Assembly (NCBI RefSeq): GCF_025273675.1
Contig: NZ_CP045809.1
Span: 3,162,001 to 3,226,000 of the forward strand
Direction of reading: 5' to 3'
DNA: 64,000 bases
DNA from: Gordonia pseudamarae
GTDB lineage: Bacteria; Actinomycetota; Actinomycetes; Mycobacteriales; Mycobacteriaceae
Both the position numbers and the translations under genes were made by a program. Positions 7,701 through 17,939 of this stretch are shown one piece after another; position 1 is the first letter of the stretch, and every line of letters starts with the position of its first letter. Below the pieces are notes generated by a model that was not told the origin of the DNA, did not search any database, and saw nothing but the letters and a program-made list of their open reading frames with translations.

Positions 7701-10484
7701 GTGACCGACCAGTTGAATCAGTCGATGCCCACCACCGAAGCCGCGAAGAACCGCGTGCGGGTCATCCGCGAAGGTGTCGCGTCGTATCTGCCGGACATCG
7801 ACCCGGAAGAGACCGGCGAATGGCTCGATTCGTTCGACCAGCTCCTCACCGCCGCGGGCCCGGGCCGTGCCCGCTATCTGCTGCTGCGCATGCTCGAGCG
7901 TGCGAACGAGAAGAACGTCTCGATCCCCGCCCTGACCTCCACCGACTACGTCAACACCATCCCCACCGAAAACGAGCCGTGGTTCCCCGGCGACGAGGAT
8001 CTCGAACGCAAATTCCGGCAGTTCATCCGCTGGAACGCGGCCATCATGGTGCACCGGGCCCAGCGTCCCGGGGTCGGCGTCGGCGGTCATATCTCTACGT
8101 ACGCCTCGTCGGCGTCGCTGTACGAGGTCGGTTTCAACCACTTCTTCCGCGGCAAGGACCACCCCGGCGGCGGTGACCAGATCTTCGTCCAGGGACACGC
8201 CTCCCCCGGCATCTACGCCCGCGCCTTCCTGGAGGGCCGCCTCGACGCGCACCGCCTGGACGGTTTCCGGCAGGAACGCAGCCACGCCGGGCTCGGCGGC
8301 GGCCTGCCCTCGTATCCGCACCCGCACCTGATGCCGGAGTTCTGGGAGTTCCCCACGGTGTCGATGGGTCTGGGCCCGATGAACGCCATCTACCAGGCCA
8401 GGTTCAACCACTACCTGCACGACCGCGGTATCAAGGACACCTCCGACCAGCACGTGTGGGCGTTCCTCGGTGACGGCGAGATGGACGAGCCGGAGTCGCG
8501 CGCGTACGCCAGCATGGCCGCGCTGGAGGGTCTGGACAATCTGACCTTCGTCGTCAACTGCAACCTGCAACGCCTCGACGGCCCGGTACGCGGCAACGGC
8601 AAGATCATCCAGGAACTCGAAGCGTACTTCCGCGGGGCCGGCTGGAACGTGATCAAGGTGGTCTGGGGCCGCGAATGGGACGCCCTGCTGCACGCCGACC
8701 GTGACGGCGCACTGGTCAACCTGATGAACACCACCCCCGACGGCGACTACCAAACCTACAAGGCCAACGACGGCGCATTCGTGCGGGAGCACTTCTTCGG
8801 ACGTGACCCGCGCACCAAGAACCTGGTCAAGGACCTCACCGACCAGCAGATCTGGAACCTCAAACGCGGTGGCCACGACTATCGCAAGGTGTACGCCGCC
8901 TACGCCAAGGCGATGGCCCACAAGGGGCAGCCGACGGTGATCCTGGCCAAGACCATCAAGGGCTACACGCTCGGCAAACACTTCGAGGGCCGCAACGCGA
9001 CCCACCAGATGAAGAAGCTGACGCTCAACGATCTCAAGGACTTCCGCGACAGCACCCGGATCCCGATCACCGATGCCCAGCTCGAGGAGAATCCGTACCT
9101 GCCGCCGTACTACCACCCGGGGCCGGATGCTCCCGAGATCCAGTACATGCTCGATCGGCGCAAGTCGCTCGGCGGTTTCCTGCCGAGTCGGCGCACCACC
9201 GCCAAGCCGCTGCACCCCGATGTGTCGCGGGCGCTCAAGACCGCGGCCAAGGGCTCGGGCAAACAGCAGGTGGCCACCACCATGGCACTGGTCCGCATCT
9301 TCAAGGACCTGTTGCGCGACAAGGAGATCGGCCACCGCATCGTACCGATCGTCCCCGACGAGGCACGCACCTTCGGTATGGACAGCTGGTTCCCGACACT
9401 CAAGATCTACAACCGCAACGGGCAGCTCTACACCTCGGTCGACGCCGATCTGATGCTCGCCTACAAGGAGAGCGCTCAGGGCCAGATCCTGCACGAGGGC
9501 ATCAACGAGGACGGTTCGACGGCCTCATTCGTCGCCGTCGGCACCTCCTACGCCACCCATGACGAGCCGATGATCCCGCTGTACATCTTCTATTCGATGT
9601 TCGGCTTCCAGCGCACCGGCGACAACTTCTGGGCGGCGGCCGATCAGATGGCGCGCGGTTTCGTCATCGGCGCCACCGCCGGGCGTACCACGCTCACCGG
9701 TGAGGGTCTGCAGCACGCCGACGGCCACTCGCATCTGCTGGCCGCGACCAACCCGTCGGTGGTCGCCTACGACCCGGCCTTCGCCTATGAGCTCGGCCAC
9801 ATCATCGCCGACGGACTCAAGCGCATGTTCGGCGACAACCCGGAGAACATCTACTACTACATCACCGTCTACAACGAGCCGATCCTGCAACCGTCGCAGC
9901 CCGACGACGTGGACGTCGAAAGCCTGCTCAAGGGCATCTACCGGTATATGTCGGCCCCGGTCGGCAAGAAGCATCCGGCCAACATCCTGGTGTCCGGGGT
10001 GACGATGCCCGAAGCGCTGCGCGCCGCGCAGATCCTGGCCGACGAGTGGGATGTGGGCGCCGCCGTGTATTCGGTGACGTCGTGGAACGAACTGGCCCGT
10101 GACGGCCGGGCCCTGGACCGCGACTCGGTACGCGAACCCGGGTCCGAGGTGGCGCAGCCGTTCCTGACCACGGCGCTCTCGTCCGCCGAGGGCCCGTTCG
10201 TCGGAGTCAGCGACTACGAACGCGGGGTGACCGATCAGATCCGGGCGTACGTGCCCGGCACCTATCTCACCTTGGGCACCGACGGGTTCGGATTCTCCGA
10301 CACCCGGCCCGCCGCCCGCCGGTTCTTCAACGTCGACGCCGAGTCGATCGTGGTGGCGGTGCTCGTCGCTCTCGCCCGGGACGGACACCTCGACGTCTCG
10401 GTGGCCGCCGCAGCGGCCGACAAGTACCGGATCACCGACGTCACGGCCGCTCCGGCACAGACCAGCGACCCCGGCAGCGCGTAA
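7701..10484 (+). CDS. aceE: Pyruvate dehydrogenase E1 component (homodimeric type)
   Basis: A 927-residue thiamine-diphosphate enzyme that decarboxylates pyruvate and acetylates the lipoyl group of E2, feeding acetyl-CoA to the neighbouring fatty-acid genes. The ThDP/Mg motif G-D-G-E-M-D-E ... N-C-N lies about residues 257-290. The transketolase-like middle domain and C-terminal domain (end of the [10 protein letters not shown] segment onward) are complete. GTG 7701 has GAGGAG upstream; the frame is open further 5' but without family similarity. Length fits AceE (about 900). Synteny with Rv2241 is exact. Confidence 0.96.
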   Translation: MTDQLNQSMPTTEAAKNRVRVIREGVASYLPDIDPEETGEWLDSFDQLLTAAGPGRARYLLLRMLERANEKNVSIPALTSTDYVNTIPTENEPWFPGDEDLERKFRQFIRWNAAIMVHRAQRPGVGVGGHISTYASSASLYEVGFNHFFRGKDHPGGGDQIFVQGHASPGIYARAFLEGRLDAHRLDGFRQERSHAGLGGGLPSYPHPHLMPEFWEFPTVSMGLGPMNAIYQARFNHYLHDRGIKDTSDQHVWAFLGDGEMDEPESRAYASMAALEGLDNLTFVVNCNLQRLDGPVRGNGKIIQELEAYFRGAGWNVIKVVWGREWDALLHADRDGALVNLMNTTPDGDYQTYKANDGAFVREHFFGRDPRTKNLVKDLTDQQIWNLKRGGHDYRKVYAAYAKAMAHKGQPTVILAKTIKGYTLGKHFEGRNATHQMKKLTLNDLKDFRDSTRIPITDAQLEENPYLPPYYHPGPDAPEIQYMLDRRKSLGGFLPSRRTTAKPLHPDVSRALKTAAKGSGKQQVATTMALVRIFKDLLRDKEIGHRIVPIVPDEARTFGMDSWFPTLKIYNRNGQLYTSVDADLMLAYKESAQGQILHEGINEDGSTASFVAVGTSYATHDEPMIPLYIFYSMFGFQRTGDNFWAAADQMARGFVIGATAGRTTLTGEGLQHADGHSHLLAATNPSVVAYDPAFAYELGHIIADGLKRMFGDNPENIYYYITVYNEPILQPSQPDDVDVESLLKGIYRYMSAPVGKKHPANILVSGVTMPEALRAAQILADEWDVGAAVYSVTSWNELARDGRALDRDSVREPGSEVAQPFLTTALSSAEGPFVGVSDYERGVTDQIRAYVPGTYLTLGTDGFGFSDTRPAARRFFNVDAESIVVAVLVALARDGHLDVSVAAAAADKYRITDVTAAPAQTSDPGSA

Positions 10485-10499
10485 CCCGTCCGGCATCGT

Positions 10500-10533
10500 C
10501 CGGTGGGCCCGGAACCGTCTTCGGGCCCACCGG
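10500..10533 (+). terminator. aceE terminator
   Basis: A perfect 12-bp GC stem (10500-10511 with 10522-10533) with a 10-base loop, 16 bases after the aceE stop. No T-run, as is common in actinobacteria. Confidence 0.75.
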
Positions 10534-10577
10534 CCGATGCCCGACGCACAGCCTTGCGCACGACCTACATTGGGAAC

Positions 10578-11849
10578 ATGCCCGAGAAGTCCGGCCCTCG
10601 ATCGGCGGCGCCGCGTATCCGCAGCAACCGCTTCGTCACCACCACCGACGCGCACGACACCCTGCACGAGGCGTTCGCGGACGGACTGCTGCGCCGTCTC
10701 AAGCAGTACAGCGGCCGGCTGGCGACCGAGGCGATCGGTTCGATGCAGGAGCAGTTGCCGTATTTCGCCGAACTCGACGCCGCCCAGCGGGCCAGTGTTC
10801 AGTTGGTGGTCCAGACCGCTGTTGTGAACTTCGTGGAGTGGTTGCAGGACTCCGAGGGTGATGTGAAGTTCACCGTGGAAGCATTCCAGGAGGTGCCACA
10901 GGATCTGGCCAGACGCATCTCGCTGTTGCAGACGGTCGAGATGGTCCGGGTGGCGATGGAGTTCTTCGAGACCTGGCTGCCCGCCCTGGCCCGCAACGAC
11001 GCCCAGCTGCGGGCGCTGACGGAGGCCATTCTGCGGTACGGCCGCGAGATCGGATTCGCCGCGGCGGCCATCTACGCGTCGGCGGCGGAGTCCCGCGGCG
11101 CGTGGGATTCGCGATTGGAGGCGCTGGTGGTCGACGCCGTGGTCCGCGGTGACAGCGGCCCGGAGCTGCTCTCGCGCGCCGCGGCGCTGAGTTGGGCCTC
11201 GGACGCCCCCGCGACGGTGATCGTGGGTGCCCCACCACCGGAGCAGAACGTCTCGGTGCCGTTGTCCATTCATTCGACGGCCAAGTCGTTCAACCGGTCG
11301 GCGCTGTCGGTGGTGCAGGGTTCGCTGCTGGTGACAATCATCAGTGGGCCGTTGTATCCGACCGAGCGGTTCGCGGTGGCGTTGCTCCGTCATTTCGCCG
11401 ACGGCGCGGTGGTGATCGGACCGACCGCCCCCAATCTCGGCAGCGCCCACGCGAGTGCCCTGGAGGCGATGGCGGCGATCAGTGCGGTGCCGGGCTGGCC
11501 CAACGCACCGCGGCCGGTGCACAGTTCCGAGTTGCTGCCCGAGCGTGCCCTCAACGGCGACCCGATGGCCATCGAGACCATGACCGCCATGTTGATCGAG
11601 CCGCTGGTCAGGGGTGGTGAGACGCTGGTGCCGACCCTCGACGCGTATCTCGACTCGGGTGGGTCGATCGAGGCCTGCGCGCGGGGTCTATACATCCACC
11701 CGAATACTGTCCGATATCGCCTAAAGAAAATTGCAGACATCACAGGACGTGACCCGACCAACGCCCGCGACGCCTACGTCCTGCGGGTCGCGAGCACAGT
11801 AGGACGTTTGACACGCTTAGGAAACAAATCCACCACAATAACCACATAA
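10578..11849 (+). CDS. mabR: MabR-type transcriptional regulator of the FAS-II operon (PucR/CdaR family)
   Basis: A 423-residue regulator with a large N-terminal sensor region and a C-terminal PucR-type helix-turn-helix (Y-I-H-P-N-T-V-R-Y-R-L-K-K-I, residues about 370-385). ATG 10578 is used because similarity starts there. Its position between aceE and fabD matches Rv2242, MabR, which regulates the mycolic-acid FAS-II operon; the Streptomyces counterpart is FasR. The perfect inverted repeat at 11955-11979 is its expected target. Codon use turns slightly AT-rich over the last 100 bases and into the intergenic region. Confidence 0.88.
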   Translation: MPEKSGPRSAAPRIRSNRFVTTTDAHDTLHEAFADGLLRRLKQYSGRLATEAIGSMQEQLPYFAELDAAQRASVQLVVQTAVVNFVEWLQDSEGDVKFTVEAFQEVPQDLARRISLLQTVEMVRVAMEFFETWLPALARNDAQLRALTEAILRYGREIGFAAAAIYASAAESRGAWDSRLEALVVDAVVRGDSGPELLSRAAALSWASDAPATVIVGAPPPEQNVSVPLSIHSTAKSFNRSALSVVQGSLLVTIISGPLYPTERFAVALLRHFADGAVVIGPTAPNLGSAHASALEAMAAISAVPGWPNAPRPVHSSELLPERALNGDPMAIETMTAMLIEPLVRGGETLVPTLDAYLDSGGSIEACARGLYIHPNTVRYRLKKIADITGRDPTNARDAYVLRVASTVGRLTRLGNKSTTITT

Positions 11850-11954
11850 GTAACACATGTCACAGTCCTGTCATGCCTTTGCCGCAGCACTATAGATGAA
11901 GGCACGACTGAGTAACACATCACAGGCCTATGACGAGAAGAGTCCGCAACAAGG

Positions 11955-11979
11955 CGTTTTGTAGAGTTCCTACAAAACG
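11955..11979. promoter_or_regulatory. Putative MabR operator upstream of fabD
   Basis: CGTTTTGTAG and CTACAAAACG form perfect 10-bp arms around a 5-base spacer. Its core reads TTTTGT-N9-ACAAAA, the motif I recall as reported for M. tuberculosis MabR. It lies 49 bases before the fabD GTG in the 178-base AT-richer gap between mabR and fabD. Confidence 0.85.
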
Positions 11980-12027
11980 ATGCGGTAAGGTTCATGCTCA
12001 ACAGCACCCACAAATCCCGTCACGAAG

Positions 12028-12951
12028 GTGTTCTCTGGTCACGTGCTTTCGATCCTCGCGCCCGGACAGGGCTCACAAACGCCCGGAATGCTCGCCCCAT
12101 GGCTCGAGCTGCCGGGAGTCCGCGATCAGCTCGCCACCTGGTCCAAACTCGCGGGCCTGGACCTCGAACGGCTCGGCACCACCGCCACCGCCGACGAGAT
12201 CACCGACACTGCCGTCACGCAGCCCCTGATCGTCGCCGCATCGCTGCTGGCCTACGACGAACTCTCCAAACGCGGCACCCTGCCCGCCGACACCGTCGTC
12301 GCCGGCCACTCCGTGGGTGAGCTCACCGCGGCCGCCATCGCGGGCGTGATCAGCGCCGACGAGGCCGTCACCCTGGCCGCAGTGCGCGGCGACGCCATGG
12401 CGCAGGCCTGCGCTACCGAACCCACCACGATGGCCGCGGTGCTGGGCGGCGCCGAGGAGGCCGTCCTGGCCCGCCTCGACGAGCTCAGCCTCATTCCGGC
12501 CAACCGCAACGCCGCCGGCCAGATCGTCGCCGCCGGTGCCGTCGAGGCGATCGACGAACTCGTCGCCAACCCGCCGGAAAGGGCCCGCGTCCGCCCGATC
12601 GCCGTCGCCGGCGCGTTCCACACCGAGTACATGGCCTCGGCCCGCGAGGCCGTCGCCGAGGCCGCCGCGGCGATCACCCCGTCCGACCCGGCCACCACCC
12701 TGCTGTCCAACTCCGACGGCCTACCTGTAACGAACGGCGCCGACGCGCTGAACAAACTCGTGGGGCAGGTCACCCGCCCGGTGCGGTGGGACCTGTGCTC
12801 GGCCCGACTACGTGAACTCGGCACCACCGCCATCGTCGAGTTGCCGCCCGCCGGGACATTGGTCGGTATCGCCCGACGAGAACTGAAAGGGATTCCCGGT
12901 CGCGCACTCAAGACGCCCGAGGATCTCGATACCCTCACCGAACTTGGATAG
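12028..12951 (+). CDS. fabD: Malonyl-CoA:ACP transacylase
   Basis: A 307-residue acyltransferase that loads malonyl groups onto AcpM for FAS-II elongation. The G-Q-G-S-Q motif is near residue 14, the nucleophile is Ser95 in G-H-S-V-G-E, and the A-G-A-F-H-T motif supplies the catalytic His near residue 195. GTG 12028 or GTG 12043 could start it; both keep the first beta strand. It is the first gene of fabD-acpM-kasA-accD6. Confidence 0.94.
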   Translation: MFSGHVLSILAPGQGSQTPGMLAPWLELPGVRDQLATWSKLAGLDLERLGTTATADEITDTAVTQPLIVAASLLAYDELSKRGTLPADTVVAGHSVGELTAAAIAGVISADEAVTLAAVRGDAMAQACATEPTTMAAVLGGAEEAVLARLDELSLIPANRNAAGQIVAAGAVEAIDELVANPPERARVRPIAVAGAFHTEYMASAREAVAEAAAAITPSDPATTLLSNSDGLPVTNGADALNKLVGQVTRPVRWDLCSARLRELGTTAIVELPPAGTLVGIARRELKGIPGRALKTPEDLDTLTELG

Positions 12952-13090
12952 TTGATCGCGGCCTCCGCCGGCCGTGATCACCCGGAGACCGGTCCCCGGT
13001 CATCCAAGCGCCCGTCCCCGCCGATGACGCGTGGGCGCGGGTTGCTCCGGACCAAACAACCAGCAACACCCACCAGAAGGGAGCCACATA

Positions 13091-13399
13091 GTGGCCGCCA
13101 CCCAGGAAGAACTCATTGCCGGCATCGCCGAGATCGTCGAGGAGGTGACCGGCATCGAGCCGTCCGAGGTGACGATCGAGAAGTCGTTCGTCGACGACCT
13201 CGACATCGATTCGCTGTCCATGGTCGAGATCGCCGTCCAGACCGAGGACAAGTACGGCGTGAAGATCCCCGACGAGGACCTCGCCGGACTGCGCACCGTC
13301 GGCGACGCCGTCGCCTACATCCAGAAGCTCGAGTCCGAGAACCCCGAAGCCGCAGCCGCCATCGCAGCGACCCTCGACGCGGACAAAAAGGACGCCTGA
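13091..13399 (+). CDS. acpM: Meromycolate extension acyl carrier protein
   Basis: A 102-residue acidic ACP. Ser41 in D-I-D-S-L-S-M carries the phosphopantetheine. The tail after residue about 80 (A-A-A-A-I-A-A-T-L-D) is the C-terminal extension seen in mycobacterial AcpM and absent from ordinary ACPs. GTG 13091 follows AGAAGGGAG. A 139-base gap separates it from fabD, enough for an internal promoter; it contains an imperfect hairpin near 12955-12980. Confidence 0.95.
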   Translation: MAATQEELIAGIAEIVEEVTGIEPSEVTIEKSFVDDLDIDSLSMVEIAVQTEDKYGVKIPDEDLAGLRTVGDAVAYIQKLESENPEAAAAIAATLDADKKDA

Positions 13400-13402
13400 C
13401 AA

Positions 13403-14668
13403 GTGAGCGGTTCCCTGCGCGAGTACTCCACTCTGGGTGGGAACTTTCCGAGCGTGGTGGTCACCTCGATGGTGGCCACCACCAGCCTCGGGGAAGATCT
13501 CGACTCCACCTGGAAGAACCTGCTGGCGGGTGAGAGCGGCATCCGCGAACTCACCGACCCGTTCATCGAGGAATACAACCTGCCGGTCCGCATCGGTGGC
13601 CGCCTCGTGCAAGATCCGGCCGACGAGGTCAGCAGGGTCGAGGCACGCCGGATGGCCTACGTCGAGCGCGTCGCGCACGTCATGAGCAAACGCCTGTGGG
13701 AACAGGCCGGCACCCCCGACGTCGACCCCGAACGCCTCGCGGTCATCATCGGCACGGGCCAAGGCGGCAGCGACTCGATGGTCGAGAACACCGTCCTGAT
13801 GCGGGAGACCAAGAACTACCGCAAGGTATCGCCGCTGGCGGTACAGATGGGTATGCCCAACGGGCCGGCTGCGGTGGCAGCGCTCAATATCGGAGCCCGC
13901 GCAGGGGCCATCACGCCCGTGTCCGCATGTTCGTCGGGCGCCGAGGCCATCGCACACGCGTGGCGGCACATCGTCATGGGCGACGCCGACATGGTCATGT
14001 GCGGCGGCGTCGAGGGTCGCATCGAGGCCCTGCCGATCGCCGCGTTCTCGATGATGCGGGCGCTGAGCACCCGCAACGACGACCCGGCAGCGGCATCGCG
14101 GCCGTTCGACAAGGATCGCGACGGGTTCGTGTTCGGCGAGGCGGCCTCGCTGCTGATCATCGAACGCGAGGACCACGCCAAGGCCCGCGGCGCACACATC
14201 CATGCCCGCGTCCTCGGCGCCGGAATCACCTCCGACGGTTTCCATCTCGTCGCCCCCGACCCCAGCGGTCAGGGCAACGCCCGCGCGATGGTCAGGGCCC
14301 TGCAGACAGCGGGCCTGACCAAATCGGACATCACCCACGTCAACGCGCACGCCACCGCCACGCCCATCGGCGACACCGCCGAAGCCGTCGGCATCCACTC
14401 GGCAATCGGAAACCACGCCGCGATCTACGCACCCAAATCGGCCCTCGGCCACTCGATCGGCGCAGTCGGGGCGCTCGAATCGGCGCTGACGGTCAAATCC
14501 ATCGAGGAAGGCGTCATTCCGCCCACCCTCAACCTGGACAACCAGGACCCCGAGATCGACCTCGACGTGGTGCACGGCGAGCCCCGGTCTCTCCAGATCG
14601 AGTACGCCCTCAACAACTCGTTCGGTTTCGGCGGCCACAACGTGGCGATCGCCTTCGGCCGCTACTGA
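13403..14668 (+). CDS. kasA: Beta-ketoacyl-ACP synthase KasA
   Basis: A 421-residue condensing enzyme elongating meromycolate precursors. The catalytic triad is visible: Cys176 in S-A-C-S-S-G, His in N-A-H-A-T-A-T and His in K-S-A-L-G-H-S. The C-terminal F-G-F-G-G-H-N loop is intact. It begins 3 bases after acpM. Only one KAS gene is present; the kasB that follows in M. tuberculosis is absent and accD6 comes next. Confidence 0.95.
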   Translation: MSGSLREYSTLGGNFPSVVVTSMVATTSLGEDLDSTWKNLLAGESGIRELTDPFIEEYNLPVRIGGRLVQDPADEVSRVEARRMAYVERVAHVMSKRLWEQAGTPDVDPERLAVIIGTGQGGSDSMVENTVLMRETKNYRKVSPLAVQMGMPNGPAAVAALNIGARAGAITPVSACSSGAEAIAHAWRHIVMGDADMVMCGGVEGRIEALPIAAFSMMRALSTRNDDPAAASRPFDKDRDGFVFGEAASLLIIEREDHAKARGAHIHARVLGAGITSDGFHLVAPDPSGQGNARAMVRALQTAGLTKSDITHVNAHATATPIGDTAEAVGIHSAIGNHAAIYAPKSALGHSIGAVGALESALTVKSIEEGVIPPTLNLDNQDPEIDLDVVHGEPRSLQIEYALNNSFGFGGHNVAIAFGRY

Positions 14669-14706
14669 GGGCCGCACCCACACCCGACATCCCCCAGGAG
14701 ACACCG

Positions 14707-16158
14707 ATGACCACATTGGCTCCCATCCACGGCCGTGAAGACTCAGCGGATCCTCGCGATCCGCTGCTGCGCCTCACCAACTTCTTCGACGAAGGCACCA
14801 TGTCGCTGCTTCACCCGCGCGACAGATCGGGAGTGCAGGCGGCCGTCGGCCTGGTCAACGGTGTGCGCACCGTCTCCTACTGCACCGACGGCACCGTGAT
14901 GGGCGGTGCCATGGGGATCGTCGGGTGCAAGCACATCGTCAACGCCATCGACACCGCCATCGCCGAGCAGGCCCCGGTCATCGGGATCTGGCACTCCGGT
15001 GGTGCTCGGCTGGCCGAGGGCGTCGAGGCGCTACACGCGGTCGGCGGCGTCTTCGAGGCGATGGTGCGCGCATCGGGTTACATCCCGCAGATCTCCGTCG
15101 TCGTCGGCTTCGCCGCCGGTGGCGCCGCCTACGGGCCCGCGCTCACCGACGTGGTCATCATGGCCCCCGCCGGCCGGGTCTTCGTCACCGGACCCGACGT
15201 CGTCAAGAGCGTGACCGGCGAGGATGTCGACATGGAATCGCTCGGCGGTCCACTAACCCACGGCAAGAAGTCCGGTGTCTGCCATATCGTCGCCGACTCC
15301 GAACCCGACGCCTACCGGCGCGCACGCCGTCTCGTGTCCACCTTCAGCCGGCAGGGCAATTTCAACTCCGCCCACGCCGCCGCCGGCGACAGCGATCTGC
15401 GCGCACTGCTCCCCGAATCACCACGCCGCGCCTACGACGTGCACCCCATCATCGAGCAACTTCTCGACACTCAGCTCGACTCCGACCGCGACACCACGAT
15501 CTCCTCGTTCGAGGAGATCCAGGCCAAATGGGCGCCCAACATCGTCGTCGGATTCGGCAGGCTCGCCGGCCGCAGCGTCGGCGTCATCGCCAACAACCCA
15601 CTGCGCATGGGCGGCTGCCTCAACTCCGAAAGCGCCGAGAAGGCATCGCGTTTCGTCCGGCTGTGCGACGCCTTCGGCATCCCCCTGATCGTCCTCACCG
15701 ACGTACCCGGCTATCTGCCCGGCGTGGGTCAGGAATGGGACGGTGTCGTGCGCCGCGGAGCCAAACTGCTGCACGCGTTCGCCGAGTGCACCGTTCCCCG
15801 CGTCACCCTCGTCACCCGCAAGATCTACGGCGGCGCCTATATCGCCATGAACTCCCGTGCGCTCGGCGCCACCGCCGTATTCGCCTGGCCCGGCTCCGAA
15901 GTCGCCGTCATGGGTGCCAAGGCCGCCGTCGGCATCCTGCACAAGAAGGCCCTCGCCGCCGCCCCCGACGACGAACGCGAAGTCCTCCACGACCGCCTCG
16001 CCGCCGAACACGAGGCCATCGCGGGCGGTGTCGGCCGCGCCCAGTCCATCGGCGTCGTCGACGAGATCATCGACCCCGCCAGGACCCGCAGCATCATCGC
16101 CGAAGCGCTGGCCGCCGCCCCCGCCCGCCGCGGCCGCCACAAGAACATACCCTTGTAA
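14707..16158 (+). CDS. accD6: Acyl-CoA carboxylase beta subunit (carboxyltransferase) AccD6
   Basis: A 483-residue carboxyltransferase making malonyl-CoA for FAS-II with a separate biotinylated alpha subunit. The N-terminal half holds G-G-A-R-L-A-E-G and the oxyanion region G-A-A-Y-G-P-A; the C-terminal half holds D-V-P-G-Y-L-P-G and R-K-I-Y-G-G-A-Y. ATG 14707 has AGGAG seven bases upstream. It is the last gene of the operon, and the palindrome at 16311-16338 is the likely terminator. Confidence 0.94.
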   Translation: MTTLAPIHGREDSADPRDPLLRLTNFFDEGTMSLLHPRDRSGVQAAVGLVNGVRTVSYCTDGTVMGGAMGIVGCKHIVNAIDTAIAEQAPVIGIWHSGGARLAEGVEALHAVGGVFEAMVRASGYIPQISVVVGFAAGGAAYGPALTDVVIMAPAGRVFVTGPDVVKSVTGEDVDMESLGGPLTHGKKSGVCHIVADSEPDAYRRARRLVSTFSRQGNFNSAHAAAGDSDLRALLPESPRRAYDVHPIIEQLLDTQLDSDRDTTISSFEEIQAKWAPNIVVGFGRLAGRSVGVIANNPLRMGGCLNSESAEKASRFVRLCDAFGIPLIVLTDVPGYLPGVGQEWDGVVRRGAKLLHAFAECTVPRVTLVTRKIYGGAYIAMNSRALGATAVFAWPGSEVAVMGAKAAVGILHKKALAAAPDDEREVLHDRLAAEHEAIAGGVGRAQSIGVVDEIIDPARTRSIIAEALAAAPARRGRHKNIPL

Positions 16159-16473
16159 TTGTGTTGTGGGCTCTCCGGCTGCGCCTACCACCGCTCTTCC
16201 TCGTCGTTCGTGCGGGCTCGCAAGCTCCCCCGGCGCTCTCCTCGGTCCAGAGCGGCGACGCTCCGCCTCCGACCCACAACACGCGGCCAAGATGCGGCGC
16301 AAGTGATGCAGGGCCTCTCACCAGCTGGTGAGAGGCCCTACATTATTGGTCACGATCTCGGTCGCGGTGTTGGGTTCAGAGCGTCGCCGCTCTGGATTGA
16401 GGAGTGCGAGGGAGCTTGCTACCGAGTGCGACGAGGGAAGAGTGGTGATAAGCGCAGCGGAGAGGCCCACCAC
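16159..16473. repeat. Nested inverted repeats between accD6 and the DUF3145 gene
   Basis: No gene. A perfect 28-base palindrome (16311-16338) sits inside a much longer imperfect inverted repeat, left arm about 16163-16278 and right arm about 16368-16473. The arms share, for example, AGAGCGGCGACGCTC and AGCAAGCTCCCTCG-type blocks in opposite orientation. It can act as a convergent terminator; arm length and similarity suggest a dispersed extragenic repeat or a miniature mobile element. Confidence 0.7.
16311..16338. terminator. Bidirectional terminator between accD6 and the DUF3145 gene
   Basis: GGGCCTCTCACC and GGTGAGAGGCCC pair perfectly around AGCT, between two convergent genes. Confidence 0.8.
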
Positions 16474-16992
16474 CTATCCAACTCTCTGGGTGAGCCAGGT
16501 GACTTCGGCACCCGCTCCCCCGATGCGGTAGGGCTCCAGGGCGACGTCCCATGCGGTGCCGAGGGCGGCTTCGATGGCGCCGGCAAGACCGGAGCCGTCG
16601 GGCTGGGAGTCGAGAAGAGTACGCAGCTGCATCTCGCCGAGGACCACGTCGCCATTGGCGCTCATGGAACCACGCCACAGGCCGAGGCCGGGTACGTAGC
16701 TGTACCGTTCACCGTCCACGCCTTCGCTGGCGTCTTCGGTGACTTCGAAGCGCAGCGCGGACCATTCACGCAACGCGACGGTAAGTCGTGCGGCCGTGCC
16801 GACGGGTCCGGTCCAATCGACCGTGGCCCGCTGCAGACCTACTTCCGCTTCCTGCGCCCCCCACTTGAGGTTCGCGCGCGCATTCAGCGTCGACGACAAG
16901 GCCCACTCCACATGCGGGCACAGCGCGACGGGCGCGGAGTGGATGTACACCACTCCTGTCGTCAGTTCCGCAAACTGATTCAGATTGCGCAC
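16474..16992 (-). CDS. DUF3145 family protein
   Basis: A 172-residue protein with the conserved V-Y-I-H-S-A-P-x-A-L-C-P-H-V-E-W-A-L segment near the N-terminus and a central W-T-G-P-V region, as in DUF3145. Function unknown; family members are often found beside actinobacterial fatty-acid synthase genes, as here. GTG 16992 is preferred because the GGAGGTGA ribosome-binding site lies 5-12 bases upstream and overlaps the alternative GTG at 17001. Confidence 0.85.
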   Translation of the reverse strand: MRNLNQFAELTTGVVYIHSAPVALCPHVEWALSSTLNARANLKWGAQEAEVGLQRATVDWTGPVGTAARLTVALREWSALRFEVTEDASEGVDGERYSYVPGLGLWRGSMSANGDVVLGEMQLRTLLDSQPDGSGLAGAIEAALGTAWDVALEPYRIGGAGAEVTWLTQRVG

Positions 16993-17098
16993 TGGTTTCA
17001 CCTCCGGGTTTCGACGAGGAACGTCTTCCCCAACACACCTCGTCGATACCCCGGAACTACTACTGTTGCCTATTGTGCCTCAAGTGGCGTGTGTTGCG

Positions 17099-17914
17099 CT
17101 AGTTTTCAGTGAGACTCCTGACAACACTATCGTTGAAGTCTCCCCACAGCGGCTTGGCCCACGATCCGAAGTCACGATCTGTGAGTACCACGCATCCGGC
17201 ACCCAGCGCAGGATCGACCCACAAGAAAGTGCCAGATTGTCCAAAATGCCCAAAAGTATCCGGCGAGTTGTGCCGACCGGTCCAGTGTGGCGCCTTGTGT
17301 GATCGAATCTCGCACCCCAATCCCCAGTCGTTGGGCCGATGCTTGCCGTAGCCGGGCACAAACCCGTCCAAACCAGCAAACCACACCCGGCGCGCCTGTC
17401 CGGCGAGTTTCCCGGACAGCACCGAAGGACTCAGCAGATCGCGGGTGAACCGCGCCAGATCGTCGACGTTCGACCGCGCCCCGTGCCCGGCCGGCCCGGC
17501 GAGTTGCGTCGAGGCCATCCCGAGCGGCTCGCAGACCGCCTGCCGCAGGTATTCGGCGAATTCGATACCGGTGGCCTCCTGCACGGTGTCGGCGAGGACC
17601 TCGAAGCCGGCACTCGAATAGATACGCCTGGTTCCGACCGGCGCCTCGATATCCCGCGTGGCAAAGGCCAGCCCGGATGCGTGCGCCAGCAGATGGGCGA
17701 CCGTGGACCCGGGCGGTCCCGCCTGGGAGTCGAGTTCGATCGCCCCCTCCTCCACCGCGACGAGTACGGCCTGCGCGACGAGTAGCTTGGTGACCGAGGC
17801 GAGCGAGAAAACGGCCGACGTGTTGCCGTACTCCTCGACAACGCCGTCGGCCGTGATGATCGCCGCCGATACCGAGCCGACGGGCCAGGTGCTCAGCGAT
17901 TCCAGACTTGGCAC
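17099..17914 (-). CDS. Serine hydrolase of the beta-lactamase/penicillin-binding family
   Basis: A 271-residue class C beta-lactamase-like hydrolase. S-V-T-K near residue 40 is the S-x-x-K nucleophile motif, Y-S-S near residue 99 is the Y-x-S/N motif, and H-F-G-Q-S-G near residue 223 replaces K-T-G. It is shorter than true class C enzymes and lacks a signal peptide, so it is probably a cytoplasmic esterase or peptidase and not a resistance enzyme. Substrate unknown. Confidence 0.85.
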   Translation of the reverse strand: MPSLESLSTWPVGSVSAAIITADGVVEEYGNTSAVFSLASVTKLLVAQAVLVAVEEGAIELDSQAGPPGSTVAHLLAHASGLAFATRDIEAPVGTRRIYSSAGFEVLADTVQEATGIEFAEYLRQAVCEPLGMASTQLAGPAGHGARSNVDDLARFTRDLLSPSVLSGKLAGQARRVWFAGLDGFVPGYGKHRPNDWGLGCEIRSHKAPHWTGRHNSPDTFGHFGQSGTFLWVDPALGAGCVVLTDRDFGSWAKPLWGDFNDSVVRSLTEN

Positions 17915-17939
17915 ATCAGTGAGCGTACCGGATATACGA

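Noticed and set aside
7311..9494. A 727-codon open frame antisense to aceE
   Set aside because: Shadow frame in high-GC coding DNA; the plus strand encodes the complete pyruvate dehydrogenase E1.
13696..14706. Upstream extension of the accD6 frame through kasA
   Set aside because: It is an Arg/Pro-rich shadow of kasA; accD6 starts at ATG 14707 with its own AGGAG.
12935..14716. A 593-codon open frame antisense to acpM and kasA
   Set aside because: Third-position GC effect; the plus strand carries well-recognised genes with all catalytic residues.
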